64,000 nucleotides of DNA, taken from NCBI RefSeq assembly GCF_018139625.1, contig NZ_JAGSOH010000009.1, forward strand, positions 39,519 to 103,518, written 5' to 3'. This DNA is from Actinospica acidithermotolerans (GTDB lineage Bacteria > Actinomycetota > Actinomycetes > Streptomycetales > Catenulisporaceae). Position 1 is the stretch's first letter; each line of letters opens with the position of its first letter. The notes under the pieces were generated by a model, which saw only the letters and a program-made list of their open reading frames with translations, made no database searches and had not been told where the DNA came from. Below, piece by piece: positions 18,604 to 27,008 of this stretch. The translations under genes were made by a program, and so were the position numbers.

Positions 18604-19461
18604 TTAAAAAAGCTCCACGTAGCGGTGCGGGTATGTGGTCGCGTCGTAGCGCAAGACGAAGACGGAGTAGCGCTGGTGGGCGCGGAGGCGGTTGGTTGCG
18701 TTCTTGACCGATTTGAGCCGTTCGGTCATGGCCTCTTTCACTCGTGGGTCACGGATTTCCGCGTCATGGCAGACCCGCTCGATCGTGGAGTAGCAGTAGT
18801 GCGCAACCTGCTCGTCGGTCTCAGGGGTGAGGGTGTGATCGGCCTGGTAGATCACATCGAGTCCGCGGAACAGGTCGAGGGCGTCGGCTCGGGTCTCCAT
18901 CGGGCTGGTGATGCCGAAGATATCCCGCCGCAAGGTCTGGACTTCTTCGGGAAGTTCGTAGTCGCACCAGAACGGCGCGGCCAGTATGTGGCCGCCGTCC
19001 TCGAGCAGATCCACGAGCCGACGGGCCATGCCCGGAGGATCCGGAAAGAACCCGAGGGCCGCGCCGACGGCGATGTGGCTGAAGGAGCGGCCGGGGGCGA
19101 AGTCCATGCCGTCCGCCTGGACGTACTCCACGTCTGTCGCGCGGCCGCTTTGAAGGTGGTTGTAACGCGCGAGGGCGATCGCATTGGCCGACAGGTCGAA
19201 GCCCAAGGCTCGGCAGCCGGTGATCCGGGCCAACTCCCGAGAGGTGAATCCGGTGGTGCAGGCCACGTCCAGCAGCGTGGAGTTAGCGCTCATGCGCGCG
19301 TGCAAGGCCCAGTCATTGATGGTGGCGAACGCGCCGGGCATGACGTTTGTCTGATTGATCATGGCGACGAAGTCGGGATAGCTCGCTGCCCAGACATGTT
19401 CGGGTCCAGTCGGCGGCGTGGCGAGCGGCCATGTGAGGTTGAAGCCCTGTGTCGTCGTCAC
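18604..19461 (-). CDS. SAM-dependent methyltransferase 1
   Basis: 285 residues. GTG 19461 is supported by AAGGAG 7 bases upstream and by a 4-base overlap with the preceding methyltransferase stop. The class I Rossmann motif I reads LLDVACTTGFTSRELA, followed by an acidic loop at GFDLSANAI. The C-terminal half is typical of small-molecule methyltransferases (LLEDGGHILAAPFW). The substrate cannot be read from sequence; the operon context suggests a natural-product intermediate. Confidence 0.75.
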   Translation of the reverse strand: MTTTQGFNLTWPLATPPTGPEHVWAASYPDFVAMINQTNVMPGAFATINDWALHARMSANSTLLDVACTTGFTSRELARITGCRALGFDLSANAIALARYNHLQSGRATDVEYVQADGMDFAPGRSFSHIAVGAALGFFPDPPGMARRLVDLLEDGGHILAAPFWCDYELPEEVQTLRRDIFGITSPMETRADALDLFRGLDVIYQADHTLTPETDEQVAHYCYSTIERVCHDAEIRDPRVKEAMTERLKSVKNATNRLRAHQRYSVFVLRYDATTYPHRYVELF

Positions 19462-20300
19462 CGGGAGGTCTCCTTCGTGGCTTTGATGGTGAAGCTGAGG
19501 GGGAATGGGTCGTTCTCGATTCGCCACCAGCCCGGTCGGTCGGAGTCCTCAATCATCCAGCTCAGGGGCCTCCAGGGCAGCCGGGCGTGTTCAGCGAGTT
19601 CAACTATGCGAAGCCCGGCGTCGGCCAACGAGGTGACGACGTCGCCGATCGGGTGATTCCAGCGGTGCTGCGGGTGCCCGAGCTGCACGGTCATGTCCAC
19701 GTAGGTGCTGGCTTCCCGGTCAGTGACCGGTTCGCTGTGCCGGAAGTATGGATTGCGGGGCAGATAACCGGTGCCGTCTCGTTCGTCGTCCCAGATGAAC
19801 AGGTGGGGGTGGCCTTCGGCGAGGAAGAAGGTTCCACCCGGGCGAAGGTGAGCGGCGATGGTCTGCGCCCAGGCGGCTAGGTCTGGCAGCCACATCAAGA
19901 CGCCCCAGGAGGTGAAGCAGATATCGAACAGTCGCCCCAGTCGGCACTGACTAATTTCAGCTTGCTGGAATTGTGCGGGCAGTTCGAGTTCGGCGGCCAG
20001 CGCCTGGGCTGCGGCGATCGCAGCGGAGGAGAAGTCGATACCCGTTGCCTGCGCGCCTTGCCTGGCCCAGGACAGCGTCCCGAGTCCCAAGTGGCATTGG
20101 AGGTGGAGCAGCGTGCGCCCCCTCACGTCGCCGACCCCTCCGAGCTCGAGGTCGTCGAGCGCGATAGCGCCAGCCCGGAAGCCGGCGAGGTCATACCAGG
20201 CGCTCTCGGCGTGGATCGGGACGCGGGCATCCCACATGGCTTGGTTGGATGCAATCCATGGCGCCGCGCCAGTCTGCGGCCTCGGATCCAGGGTGGTCAC
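19458..20300 (-). CDS. SAM-dependent methyltransferase 2
   Basis: 280 residues, GTG start at 20300. Motif I is LLHLQCHLGLGTLSWA, then the ribose-binding acidic residue in GIDFSSAAI, and LRPGGTFFLAEGHP as post-motif. This LHLQCHLGxDT form is common in actinobacterial methyltransferases of unknown substrate. It lies 6 bases after the class II LysRS-like gene and overlaps the next methyltransferase, so the two are co-translated. Confidence 0.75.
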   Translation of the reverse strand: MTTLDPRPQTGAAPWIASNQAMWDARVPIHAESAWYDLAGFRAGAIALDDLELGGVGDVRGRTLLHLQCHLGLGTLSWARQGAQATGIDFSSAAIAAAQALAAELELPAQFQQAEISQCRLGRLFDICFTSWGVLMWLPDLAAWAQTIAAHLRPGGTFFLAEGHPHLFIWDDERDGTGYLPRNPYFRHSEPVTDREASTYVDMTVQLGHPQHRWNHPIGDVVTSLADAGLRIVELAEHARLPWRPLSWMIEDSDRPGWWRIENDPFPLSFTIKATKETSR

Positions 20301-20306
20301 GGGATG

Positions 20307-22079
20307 TCAACTCCGGCGGGTTCGGTGACGATCTACGACGTGGGCAAGTCGGTTCATGCCGAGGCCGACGCCCACCACGGGAGGCAGGCCGGATGTGAAG
20401 GTGTCGAGGATTTGCTGGTATTCGCGGTGGACCGGGTGGGGGTCTCGCGCGAATTGCTGGGCGAAGGCTGCGGCCAGGACGTCTGGCCGCCGCTCATTTC
20501 GACTGATCTCGGCAATCTCGACACCGTGCAGGTAGATCCATGTGCGGGCGGCGGCTCGGCCCTCGCCCTCGATGAGGGGCGATGAGGGACCGGGAATCTG
20601 GGTGATCGCGATGTGTCCGGTGAGCTGGCTGCGCAGCTCGTTGCGCCACAGCCGACGAACGAGGAGATCGGGATCGCTCGTTCTGGCTGCGTACTCGGGG
20701 ATTCGAGTTGCTGCGAGGGCGCTTATGGCGGACGTGTCGCAGGTGCGCAGGCCGCTGAGGTGCAGGAATGCGTCGTCGAATGTCCATTGTTGTAGCGCTG
20801 GTGCGCCGGGGTACGCTGCGGTGATCAGGCGGCTGACGTGTTCGAGCATGGCTGGCCGGTCGAGATCGGCAGCATAGGCCTCGAGCATCGTGAACTCCTT
20901 GACCGGCCGGCCGCGTAGTCCTTCGTTGCGGAAGCTTGGGCCGATCTCGTAGCAGCGGGTATAGCCCGATGCGATCAGTTCGAGGAGAGCTGGTTCGGTG
21001 GTCACACGCAGGTATTGGTTCTTCTCCGCTGAGTGAGCCCAGGTCGTGAACGGTCGAGCTGCGCCGCCGCGATAGCCATCGCTCAGGATGGGCGTCACGG
21101 CTTCAGTGAACCCGGCATTCTGGAGGTAGCGACGGACCGGGTCAAGCACGTCGACCGTGTCCATCGGGGCGGGTCGCCGAGGTATTGCGCCCCGGATTCC
21201 GCATTCGAGGTGCTCAACGAACATTGCCTGCTGCCCTGACCGAGTCGCGCGGATTTGTCCATCAACGACGACCAAGTCGCCCGGACGTAAACGCAGGCCG
21301 ACTTTAGATTCGAGACACAGTTGGACCGACTGCTGCGCCCAAGCCAGATTTGCGAACGTCACCTTGCTGTGCCGGCGCACGTTGAGAACCCGGCCGGCGA
21401 GTCGGAGGTGTTCGCCAGTCGCGCTAGTACGCGCCCAGTCTTTGAGGGGGAAGGCGTTAAGTACGTGCCCGGACGGGTCGCGATCCAATGTCTCGAGTGC
21501 TGGAGCGAGCGGATCGCCACGGCCAGTCAGGGCGAGCAGAAGCTCCTGCGGGCTCTCGGAGCGCGGGTCAGCCAGCCACACCAGGCGGCGTAGGGCGATT
21601 CTGCGGCGGTCATCTTCGAGCGACGGCATAAGGCGGAGAAGGAATACGACGGCGCACGCGCGAAGTACAGCTGCGCGGCACGAGATCGGCCCGGTCAGTG
21701 CTGTGAGGACATCCCGCAGCGCATCGTGGTCCACCTCGCCTGCTGGCCACGGTTGTTCGCCTTGCGGAGTTGCTGCCGCGAGTGACAGGAGCAGGACGTC
21801 GTACTCGGCAGGGCCGCTCGCCGAGGCGGGGATTAGGGCGCTGGGCTGTTGGGCCTCCATCCGATGCGAAAGGAGCTCGACGGCGGGGACCGGGCCGCGC
21901 TCCAGCAGCCGGGCAATGCCGGCCATGATCAGGACTGCCTCAGCCGGGGTCTGGTCCAAGTGCGGCGGGAACAGGTACTGCGCCGATTCCAGCAGTTCCC
22001 TGGCGGCGTTCCAACTTCGAGGCGGAGAAGACGCGTGTAGCTGCGCGGCGCGCCTGGCAAGTTCGGGAATGGTGCTCAT
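20307..22079 (-). CDS. Class II LysRS-like protein with N-terminal extension
   Basis: 590 residues from ATG 22079, overlapping the upstream stop (ATGA). Residues 1-235 are a helical extension not found in LysRS. An OB-fold-like segment follows (RLAGRVLNVRRHSKVTFANL), then a class II catalytic core: motif 2 FRNEGLRG with EFTMLEAYAAD, and motif 3 GVGLGMNRLAHVV. The amino-acid-recognition stretch normally reading GxEIxNGFSEL is changed to HGVEIAEISRNE, so the substrate may not be lysine. It may be an aminoacyl-AMP or amide-forming enzyme rather than a tRNA synthetase; both are inferences. Confidence 0.65.
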   Translation of the reverse strand: MSTIPELARRAAQLHASSPPRSWNAARELLESAQYLFPPHLDQTPAEAVLIMAGIARLLERGPVPAVELLSHRMEAQQPSALIPASASGPAEYDVLLLSLAAATPQGEQPWPAGEVDHDALRDVLTALTGPISCRAAVLRACAVVFLLRLMPSLEDDRRRIALRRLVWLADPRSESPQELLLALTGRGDPLAPALETLDRDPSGHVLNAFPLKDWARTSATGEHLRLAGRVLNVRRHSKVTFANLAWAQQSVQLCLESKVGLRLRPGDLVVVDGQIRATRSGQQAMFVEHLECGIRGAIPRRPAPMDTVDVLDPVRRYLQNAGFTEAVTPILSDGYRGGAARPFTTWAHSAEKNQYLRVTTEPALLELIASGYTRCYEIGPSFRNEGLRGRPVKEFTMLEAYAADLDRPAMLEHVSRLITAAYPGAPALQQWTFDDAFLHLSGLRTCDTSAISALAATRIPEYAARTSDPDLLVRRLWRNELRSQLTGHIAITQIPGPSSPLIEGEGRAAARTWIYLHGVEIAEISRNERRPDVLAAAFAQQFARDPHPVHREYQQILDTFTSGLPPVVGVGLGMNRLAHVVDRHRTRRS

Positions 22080-22723
22080 CGTGCCGCCAGCCACCAGCGG
22101 ATCGGGCTTCGCTCGCTTCCGGGCATCGGCCAAACGAATTTCAGGGCCTCGACGTCCTGCATTGCCAGTTCCGTGTCGTACGGGCGCCCGGAGGTCGTGT
22201 AAGCCTTTTGGATCCCGCGGCGAACGGCCTCGGGGATCACTGAGCCGCGAGGCGTTGCGTGCCGGTCGAAAGAAGCGACTGGTTGCAGTAGTAGGAACGT
22301 CGATTGAGAACCGAAGGTGGCGCGAGTCGAAGTGGCCGGATAGCAAGGGGCGAAGGCAAGAACGAACCATCGGGTACCCGACAGGGTCAACCACCAGTGC
22401 TCGTTGTCGGCATCGGCGAAGGCCTCCGAAACGCTCATACCCGAGGCATCCAGAAGCCCGCTAATCACCTCGCGGGTCGTTACCGCGAGCGACGCCGCGC
22501 TCTCGCCGTGTTCGGGGTCGGTCAATTCGATGAGGAAGCCGTCGAGTTCCTCCTCCTCGACGTGCGCCGCGAATGCCTTGAGCGCCGTGACGGCAGCGGC
22601 GCCGGCAGCTCGTGCGTCCCGTCCTGCGAAGGGCGCGGCACTGTGGACCTTAGCGCGGCCCGCGAACGGGCAGGACGCCGCCTGCTGGATGGCCACGAAT
22701 TCGGCTGATGGCTGGTCATACAT
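22076..22723 (-). CDS. YqcI/YcgG-like protein
   Basis: 215 residues from ATG 22723 (MYDQPSAEF), overlapping the upstream dCTP-deaminase-like gene by 8 bases. An early CPFAGR segment, a central GTRWFVLAFAPCYPATSTRA block and a GRPYD motif resemble the YqcI/YcgG family. Biochemistry in that family is only partly known. It sits between deaminase-like and LysRS-like genes, so it is probably a tailoring enzyme of the same pathway. Confidence 0.55.
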   Translation of the reverse strand: MYDQPSAEFVAIQQAASCPFAGRAKVHSAAPFAGRDARAAGAAAVTALKAFAAHVEEEELDGFLIELTDPEHGESAASLAVTTREVISGLLDASGMSVSEAFADADNEHWWLTLSGTRWFVLAFAPCYPATSTRATFGSQSTFLLLQPVASFDRHATPRGSVIPEAVRRGIQKAYTTSGRPYDTELAMQDVEALKFVWPMPGSERSPIRWWLAAR

Positions 22724-23255
22724 GAGTGATCTCCGCTGGGCGTTGGTCCTGGTAGCTGCGGGAAATCTGCGGTCCACGAGCGTGCTGATACTTGCCCTGG
22801 TAGAGCGAGATCTCGCCGTGCGGTACCCAGAAGGTGGCCTGGGCGATCAACATGCCGGGGACGATGCGAACCGGGAGAGTCGCGTGCAGTTGCAGCGTGG
22901 ACTGTCCGAAGAATCCCAGGTCGATCAGGTCGGCTGTCACGTGGACGAACAGGCCGAGTCTCGCGATGCCGGACTTGGCGTGGATCATCGGAACGTAGTG
23001 GTCGCTGCCGAAGGACTCCGCGCTCTCGCCCAGGACAAAATCGCCCGTGGCAAGGTCGAATCCTGAATCCCTCATCTCGACCTCGTCGTACTGCGCCTGG
23101 TGCCGTGGGTCGAGCACCTGCTCCCGGTAGATGATCAACCGACGCCCGAGAGCGAGATCATAGGAGTTGGTCGTACACCGTTCCCGCTGGAACGGCTCGA
23201 TGCGGATTCGCCCCAGCCCGGCCTGCTTGGAGATTTCAGCTCCAGTGAGGATCAC
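22716..23255 (-). CDS. dCTP deaminase homologue 1 (catalytic Glu replaced)
   Basis: 179 residues, a complete Dcd fold: MILTGAEI opening, SYDLALG, and the nucleotide-binding SGIARLGLFVHVTAD loop with Ser95 and Arg99 at the expected spacing. In dCTP deaminases the next strand reads TLEL, with the Glu that activates water; here it is STLQL (Gln122). The protein may bind a pyrimidine nucleotide without deaminating it, or catalyse a dUTPase-like reaction. It overlaps its neighbour homologue by 20 bases. Confidence 0.75.
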   Translation of the reverse strand: MILTGAEISKQAGLGRIRIEPFQRERCTTNSYDLALGRRLIIYREQVLDPRHQAQYDEVEMRDSGFDLATGDFVLGESAESFGSDHYVPMIHAKSGIARLGLFVHVTADLIDLGFFGQSTLQLHATLPVRIVPGMLIAQATFWVPHGEISLYQGKYQHARGPQISRSYQDQRPAEITHV

Positions 23256-23748
23256 CGCTCGCTCCTATCATCGACTCGTGTGGACCGTTGAATCGCGCGT
23301 ACACGGCCGGGGCAGGCTCGATCGTGCCAGCGTTGAGCCAGAAAGAGACCTGCCCGATTACCATGTACGGGTAGATCCGGATCCGGCGCGCGGCAACCAG
23401 TTCGAGCGTCCAGCGATGACATGAGGTCGTGTGCCCCAGGTCCGCCGAGACCTGCACGAACAGCCCGAGCCGGCCAATGGAGCTCCGCCCGATCAACTTC
23501 ATCGCGTACTGCGTACTCCCGATGACCTCCGCGGTGTGTCCGAGGTACATGACGCCGGGATCCAGCACGAAGCCGTCCTCTGGCAGCACAGAGTCGTGAA
23601 AGGCGCGGCGGCTCGCGTCGTAGACCTTGATGAGCGGGCCGAGTTGGTAGTTGTAGCTATTCGGGTTAAGCGCCTCTGGCCGGAACGGGTCGATCAAGAT
23701 CTGCCCAGCCTCGATACCTTGTGCAATCCGCTGACCGGTAAGGATCAT
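23236..23748 (-). CDS. dCTP deaminase homologue 2
   Basis: 170 residues with the same opening as its neighbour (MILTGQRI) and SYNYQLG. The RSSIGRLGLFVQVSAD loop gives Ser89 and Arg93 at the expected spacing, and WTLEL keeps the catalytic Glu (Glu116). The stretch before it (LGHTTSCHR) departs from the usual IDPGFxGH, so substrate geometry may differ. The start overlaps the P450 stop (ATGA). Likely a cytosine-nucleotide deaminase serving the local pathway. Confidence 0.7.
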   Translation of the reverse strand: MILTGQRIAQGIEAGQILIDPFRPEALNPNSYNYQLGPLIKVYDASRRAFHDSVLPEDGFVLDPGVMYLGHTAEVIGSTQYAMKLIGRSSIGRLGLFVQVSADLGHTTSCHRWTLELVAARRIRIYPYMVIGQVSFWLNAGTIEPAPAVYARFNGPHESMIGASGDPHWS

Positions 23749-24965
23749 GTGTGGCTCCGGTTAGGAGATGTGACCCGTAAGGGGATATACGCGGGAGTGC
23801 GGAGCACCTGGGATGGCTTCCACCTGACCTGGGATGGATCGAGCTCGAAGCTGTCAATGTGCTTCATAAGGGACCGCAGGAAGGCGACGGCCTGCATTCG
23901 CGCCAGGGCGGCGCCGAAGCACGCGTGAGCTCCGAGCCCGAAGCCCACGTGTGGGTTGGGACTTCGGGCCGGCTGGAACTCGGCTGGGTCTGCAAACGCC
24001 TCCGGGTCCCGGTTCGCGGAGGCCTGCAAAAGGATCACCCGTTGCCCTGCTCTCACGCGTGTGCCGGCCAGCAGAACTTCGCACGCGGCTGTGCGGGCCG
24101 TAATCTTCGAAGGGCCGGACAGGCGTAGCACCTCTTCGACGAAGCCCGCCGCATACGCGGGGTCGTGCGTCACTCGCTCGCGCGCATCTCGATGCTCTAT
24201 GGCCGCCAGAACGAGGGAGGAGAGCAGACTACTGGTGGTCTCGTGGCCGCCGACGAGTAGCGCGATGCAGTTCGCTAGGAGTTCGTCCTCGCCAAGGCGC
24301 GCCCCGTCCGCTTCGGCGTGCACCATCGCGGAAACGACGTCCTGGCCCGGAGAGCGCCGCCGCGAATTGATGAGTTCGGCGAAATAGCCGCTAAGCCCAA
24401 GCCACGCTTCTGCCAGGCGGGCCTGCTCACTCGCCGAGAGCTTGGGCTCAGTCAGAAGCACGACATCGTCTGACCAGTTCTTGAGCTGCGCCGACGCAGA
24501 AGGGTCGAGACCCATCAGTCTGCTGATCGTTAGTACCGGCAGCCGGTCGGCCGGTCCGGAAGCCGCATCGCCGCCGCTTGCCCGCACGAATGACGAGACG
24601 AGCCCCTCAGCCTCCGCGGCTATCGGCTCCCGGAGCATGGAAATGTGGCGTGGGGTGAAGGCCTTGGACATGACGCTGCGAAGCCTGGCGTGGGCCGGGG
24701 GGTCTGTGTAGAGGATCCACGAGGCAACCGGCCCCAAGAGTTCGCGCAGGTCGATTGGCAGTTCCTCCAGCATGCCGTGAGCAGTCGGCGCGCATAGGAA
24801 TCGCGGATCGCGCATCAGTTGGCGAACTTCCCGATACCGCGGGAACACGAGACGGCCGCTTCCCAGGTTGGGACACTCGATCGCTCGCGGCCCTCCCGCC
24901 AAGGTGTCAAGGGCCGTGCTGGATCCGATCGGCTCCAGCGCCTCGAGTACGGTTCGCTCGTTCAT
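23745..24965 (-). CDS. Cytochrome P450
   Basis: 406 residues, the usual bacterial soluble P450 length. The I-helix has GGHETT (239-244), the ExxR is Glu278-Arg281, and the heme loop is FGLGAHACFG with Cys349. GGGGAGG lies 7-9 bases before ATG 24965. It is coupled to the dCTP-deaminase homologue by ATGA. Probably a tailoring oxygenase; the redox partner is not in the window. Confidence 0.9.
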   Translation of the reverse strand: MNERTVLEALEPIGSSTALDTLAGGPRAIECPNLGSGRLVFPRYREVRQLMRDPRFLCAPTAHGMLEELPIDLRELLGPVASWILYTDPPAHARLRSVMSKAFTPRHISMLREPIAAEAEGLVSSFVRASGGDAASGPADRLPVLTISRLMGLDPSASAQLKNWSDDVVLLTEPKLSASEQARLAEAWLGLSGYFAELINSRRRSPGQDVVSAMVHAEADGARLGEDELLANCIALLVGGHETTSSLLSSLVLAAIEHRDARERVTHDPAYAAGFVEEVLRLSGPSKITARTAACEVLLAGTRVRAGQRVILLQASANRDPEAFADPAEFQPARSPNPHVGFGLGAHACFGAALARMQAVAFLRSLMKHIDSFELDPSQVRWKPSQVLRTPAYIPLRVTSPNRSHT

Positions 24966-25331
24966 ATACGCTCCTCCCCATTTGCTTCGCCAACTCGATG
25001 TGCCTCGGAGAGCCGAACGACGCCAGCCGGACCGACGGAGGCGGCACAGAGGCCGATCCGCTGGGAGATCCTCACGTCTCCGCCCGCCGACGGCCCAGGG
25101 TGCTTCGTGGATTGAGTCCCAATCGGTGTGAGGATTGAGAATCAGAACCCAGATTGTACAGCACGTGCGTATCCCTTAGCACTCTGTTATCAGATTGCCC
25201 GCTTCAGCCCTTCGCGCGGCGGGATCGTGCCGCAGGCCGAGATCAGAAAGGTGCCCCGCAGTGACGACTGAGGCTACGGCAGCAGGGGGGCGCCGCCTCG
25301 GTGTCGCCGCAGCGCACGACGCTCAGGCCAG
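24966..25331. other. Spacer upstream of the P450 gene
   Basis: 366 bases without a convincing gene. On the minus strand TACAAT (plus 25153-25158) could be a -10 element for the P450-led genes, without a good -35. GATTG-AGTCC-CAATC (near 25111-25125) is a short inverted repeat. One 36-codon minus-strand GTG frame exists here, but it lacks a ribosome site. Confidence 0.35.
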
Positions 25332-25952
25332 CTACGAACTGGTGGCGACGAGGTCGCAGTGGACAAGGTTGTATCGGCCGCCGATTCCGAGTGCATATCG
25401 AATCGCGAATTTCACAAGAAGTGCCATTTCTATGTGCACCCCGCGCCACGTTTCTTTAACAACGGGGCCGCTGCGCATGTATGAAGTCAACGCGGCCGGG
25501 TCCTCCGCGAACCATTGGCTTGGTCCGTAGATGGCCTCGATTTCCTCGACGCTTAGACGCATCGTGATGCGCGAAGAGCACTCAAGGTTAAGACTGCTGA
25601 GTATCGCGGTATGCATATCATGCACACTTGTGGAGGCCGAAGGGGCCGTCAGTCTTTGACACTCACGAGCCTGAGCCCGCCATGCCCCGAGGCTGTAGCC
25701 GTCTCTGTAGCTCTGGCGTCCGGCGATGATTAACGGAAGTTCGGCGACAAGTCCGGGACCGGCAGTGTCACTCGTTGATGTGGCGGCTAGTGCGTCCAGC
25801 AGGCCGTTCCACTCTGTTGCCACCGCGAGTGCCTCAGAGACAGAGAGAGTTCTGGCAAACCCGTCCGGCTTGAGAACGACTCTAGCCGAAAGTGCCTCGC
25901 GCCGAGCGGTGCCACAAGTTCTGATACTAGGGCGGCTGGATCCTTCAACCAT
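25332..25952 (-). CDS. Hypothetical protein
   Basis: 206 residues. ATG 25952 is preferred because TGGAG lies 6 bases upstream. Mixed alpha/beta composition with no recognised domain; it includes VVKETWRGVHIEMALLVKFAI and IGGRYNLVHCDLVATSS near the C-terminus. It lies 36 bases after the aminotransferase gene on the same strand, so it is probably part of the same pathway. Function unknown. Confidence 0.5.
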   Translation of the reverse strand: MVEGSSRPSIRTCGTARREALSARVVLKPDGFARTLSVSEALAVATEWNGLLDALAATSTSDTAGPGLVAELPLIIAGRQSYRDGYSLGAWRAQARECQRLTAPSASTSVHDMHTAILSSLNLECSSRITMRLSVEEIEAIYGPSQWFAEDPAALTSYMRSGPVVKETWRGVHIEMALLVKFAIRYALGIGGRYNLVHCDLVATSS

Positions 25953-25988
25953 CAGCGGCTCCAATGCAGTATTTGAGTTTCGGCGTCC

Positions 25989-27008
25989 TCACGCCGCGGC
26001 GGACTCGGAGTCGAAGGTCACGGCGAGGCTGGTCAGGACCGAGCCAGGCCAGTTGTTCTCGCCGAACACGCTGATCGGCATGGCGAGTATGCGGTACTCG
26101 TGTCGGAGCGTCTCTGCCGGGATTTCCACCGGGAAGAAGTAGTTTCCGGGATATGTTCGGGTCACTGGTGGGATCGCTGCGAGTACCTCTTCAGGCAGTC
26201 GTTCGAACAGCCGATGCGCCCTCGCGGCCAGCGCGGTGACGACTCGCTGGGGTGTGGAGTCGTGTTCGGTCAGGAGGTGCTCGGCGAGCCGTAGTTGAGC
26301 TGGCGATGGCGGGTCCGCTCGGAGCGTGTCGGCTAGTTCTGTGTCCTCCGGGCCCAGTAAGACTACGCCGAACGTGCGTGGCCATAGCCAGCCCTTGGTG
26401 ACCGAATGCAGTATGACTGCGCGGCCGGTACCCAACAGCCGTCGTGTGCCGGCGGCGAAGGGGACTCCGAGGTCGTACACGGTGTCTATCAGGAGTCTGC
26501 GGTTGGGAGATTCCTGCAGCCATGCGATTACTGCAGTGCACTCAGCGTCCGAGAGGTGTCGGCCGAGGGGCTTGCTGGGGTTGGTGAGCAGCAGGTACTC
26601 GGGAGAGCTGTCCGGCGTGGTGCACGGGAGGGTCGGTTTCGGCAGCGTTGGGTAGGTGGCGGGTGAGATACCTGCAGCCTGCGCGAGGTCGAAGTACACC
26701 GGGTAGACGTCGCTTGGCAGCCACAAACGCGGGTGCAAGGCGCTTAGCCACTGGAAGACCATGCCGAGCCCGTGGCGCACCCCTCGACTGATCACGGCTT
26801 GGGCGGCGAGCTCGGCCGGAAGTTCGAAGTGGCGCAGCCATGTGCGGGCGAGGTCACAGCGGTGCACGGTGGTCCCGCTCGTGTCCCGGGGCGGTTCGGG
26901 CCGCAGGGCGGCAAGTGTCCGGTAGACGTTGGTCTCGGCGGCGTCGAGAAGCGGTGGTGAGGCGCCGATTTGACCTCGCCGGAGCGCCTGGAGTTCGTCG
27001 AATCTCAT
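25989..27008 (-). CDS. PLP-dependent aminotransferase-like protein
   Basis: 339 residues from ATG 27008, overlapping the radical SAM stop (ATGA). It has fold-type I features: TNPSKPLGR (143-150, the NPxNPxG loop), LIDTVYDLG (Asp/Tyr that hold the cofactor), and HSVTKGWLWPRTFG with the Schiff-base Lys205. It is shorter than typical class I/II aminotransferases. Its pairing with a radical SAM enzyme suggests joint formation of an amino-modified intermediate. Confidence 0.7.
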   Translation of the reverse strand: MRFDELQALRRGQIGASPPLLDAAETNVYRTLAALRPEPPRDTSGTTVHRCDLARTWLRHFELPAELAAQAVISRGVRHGLGMVFQWLSALHPRLWLPSDVYPVYFDLAQAAGISPATYPTLPKPTLPCTTPDSSPEYLLLTNPSKPLGRHLSDAECTAVIAWLQESPNRRLLIDTVYDLGVPFAAGTRRLLGTGRAVILHSVTKGWLWPRTFGVVLLGPEDTELADTLRADPPSPAQLRLAEHLLTEHDSTPQRVVTALAARAHRLFERLPEEVLAAIPPVTRTYPGNYFFPVEIPAETLRHEYRILAMPISVFGENNWPGSVLTSLAVTFDSESAAA

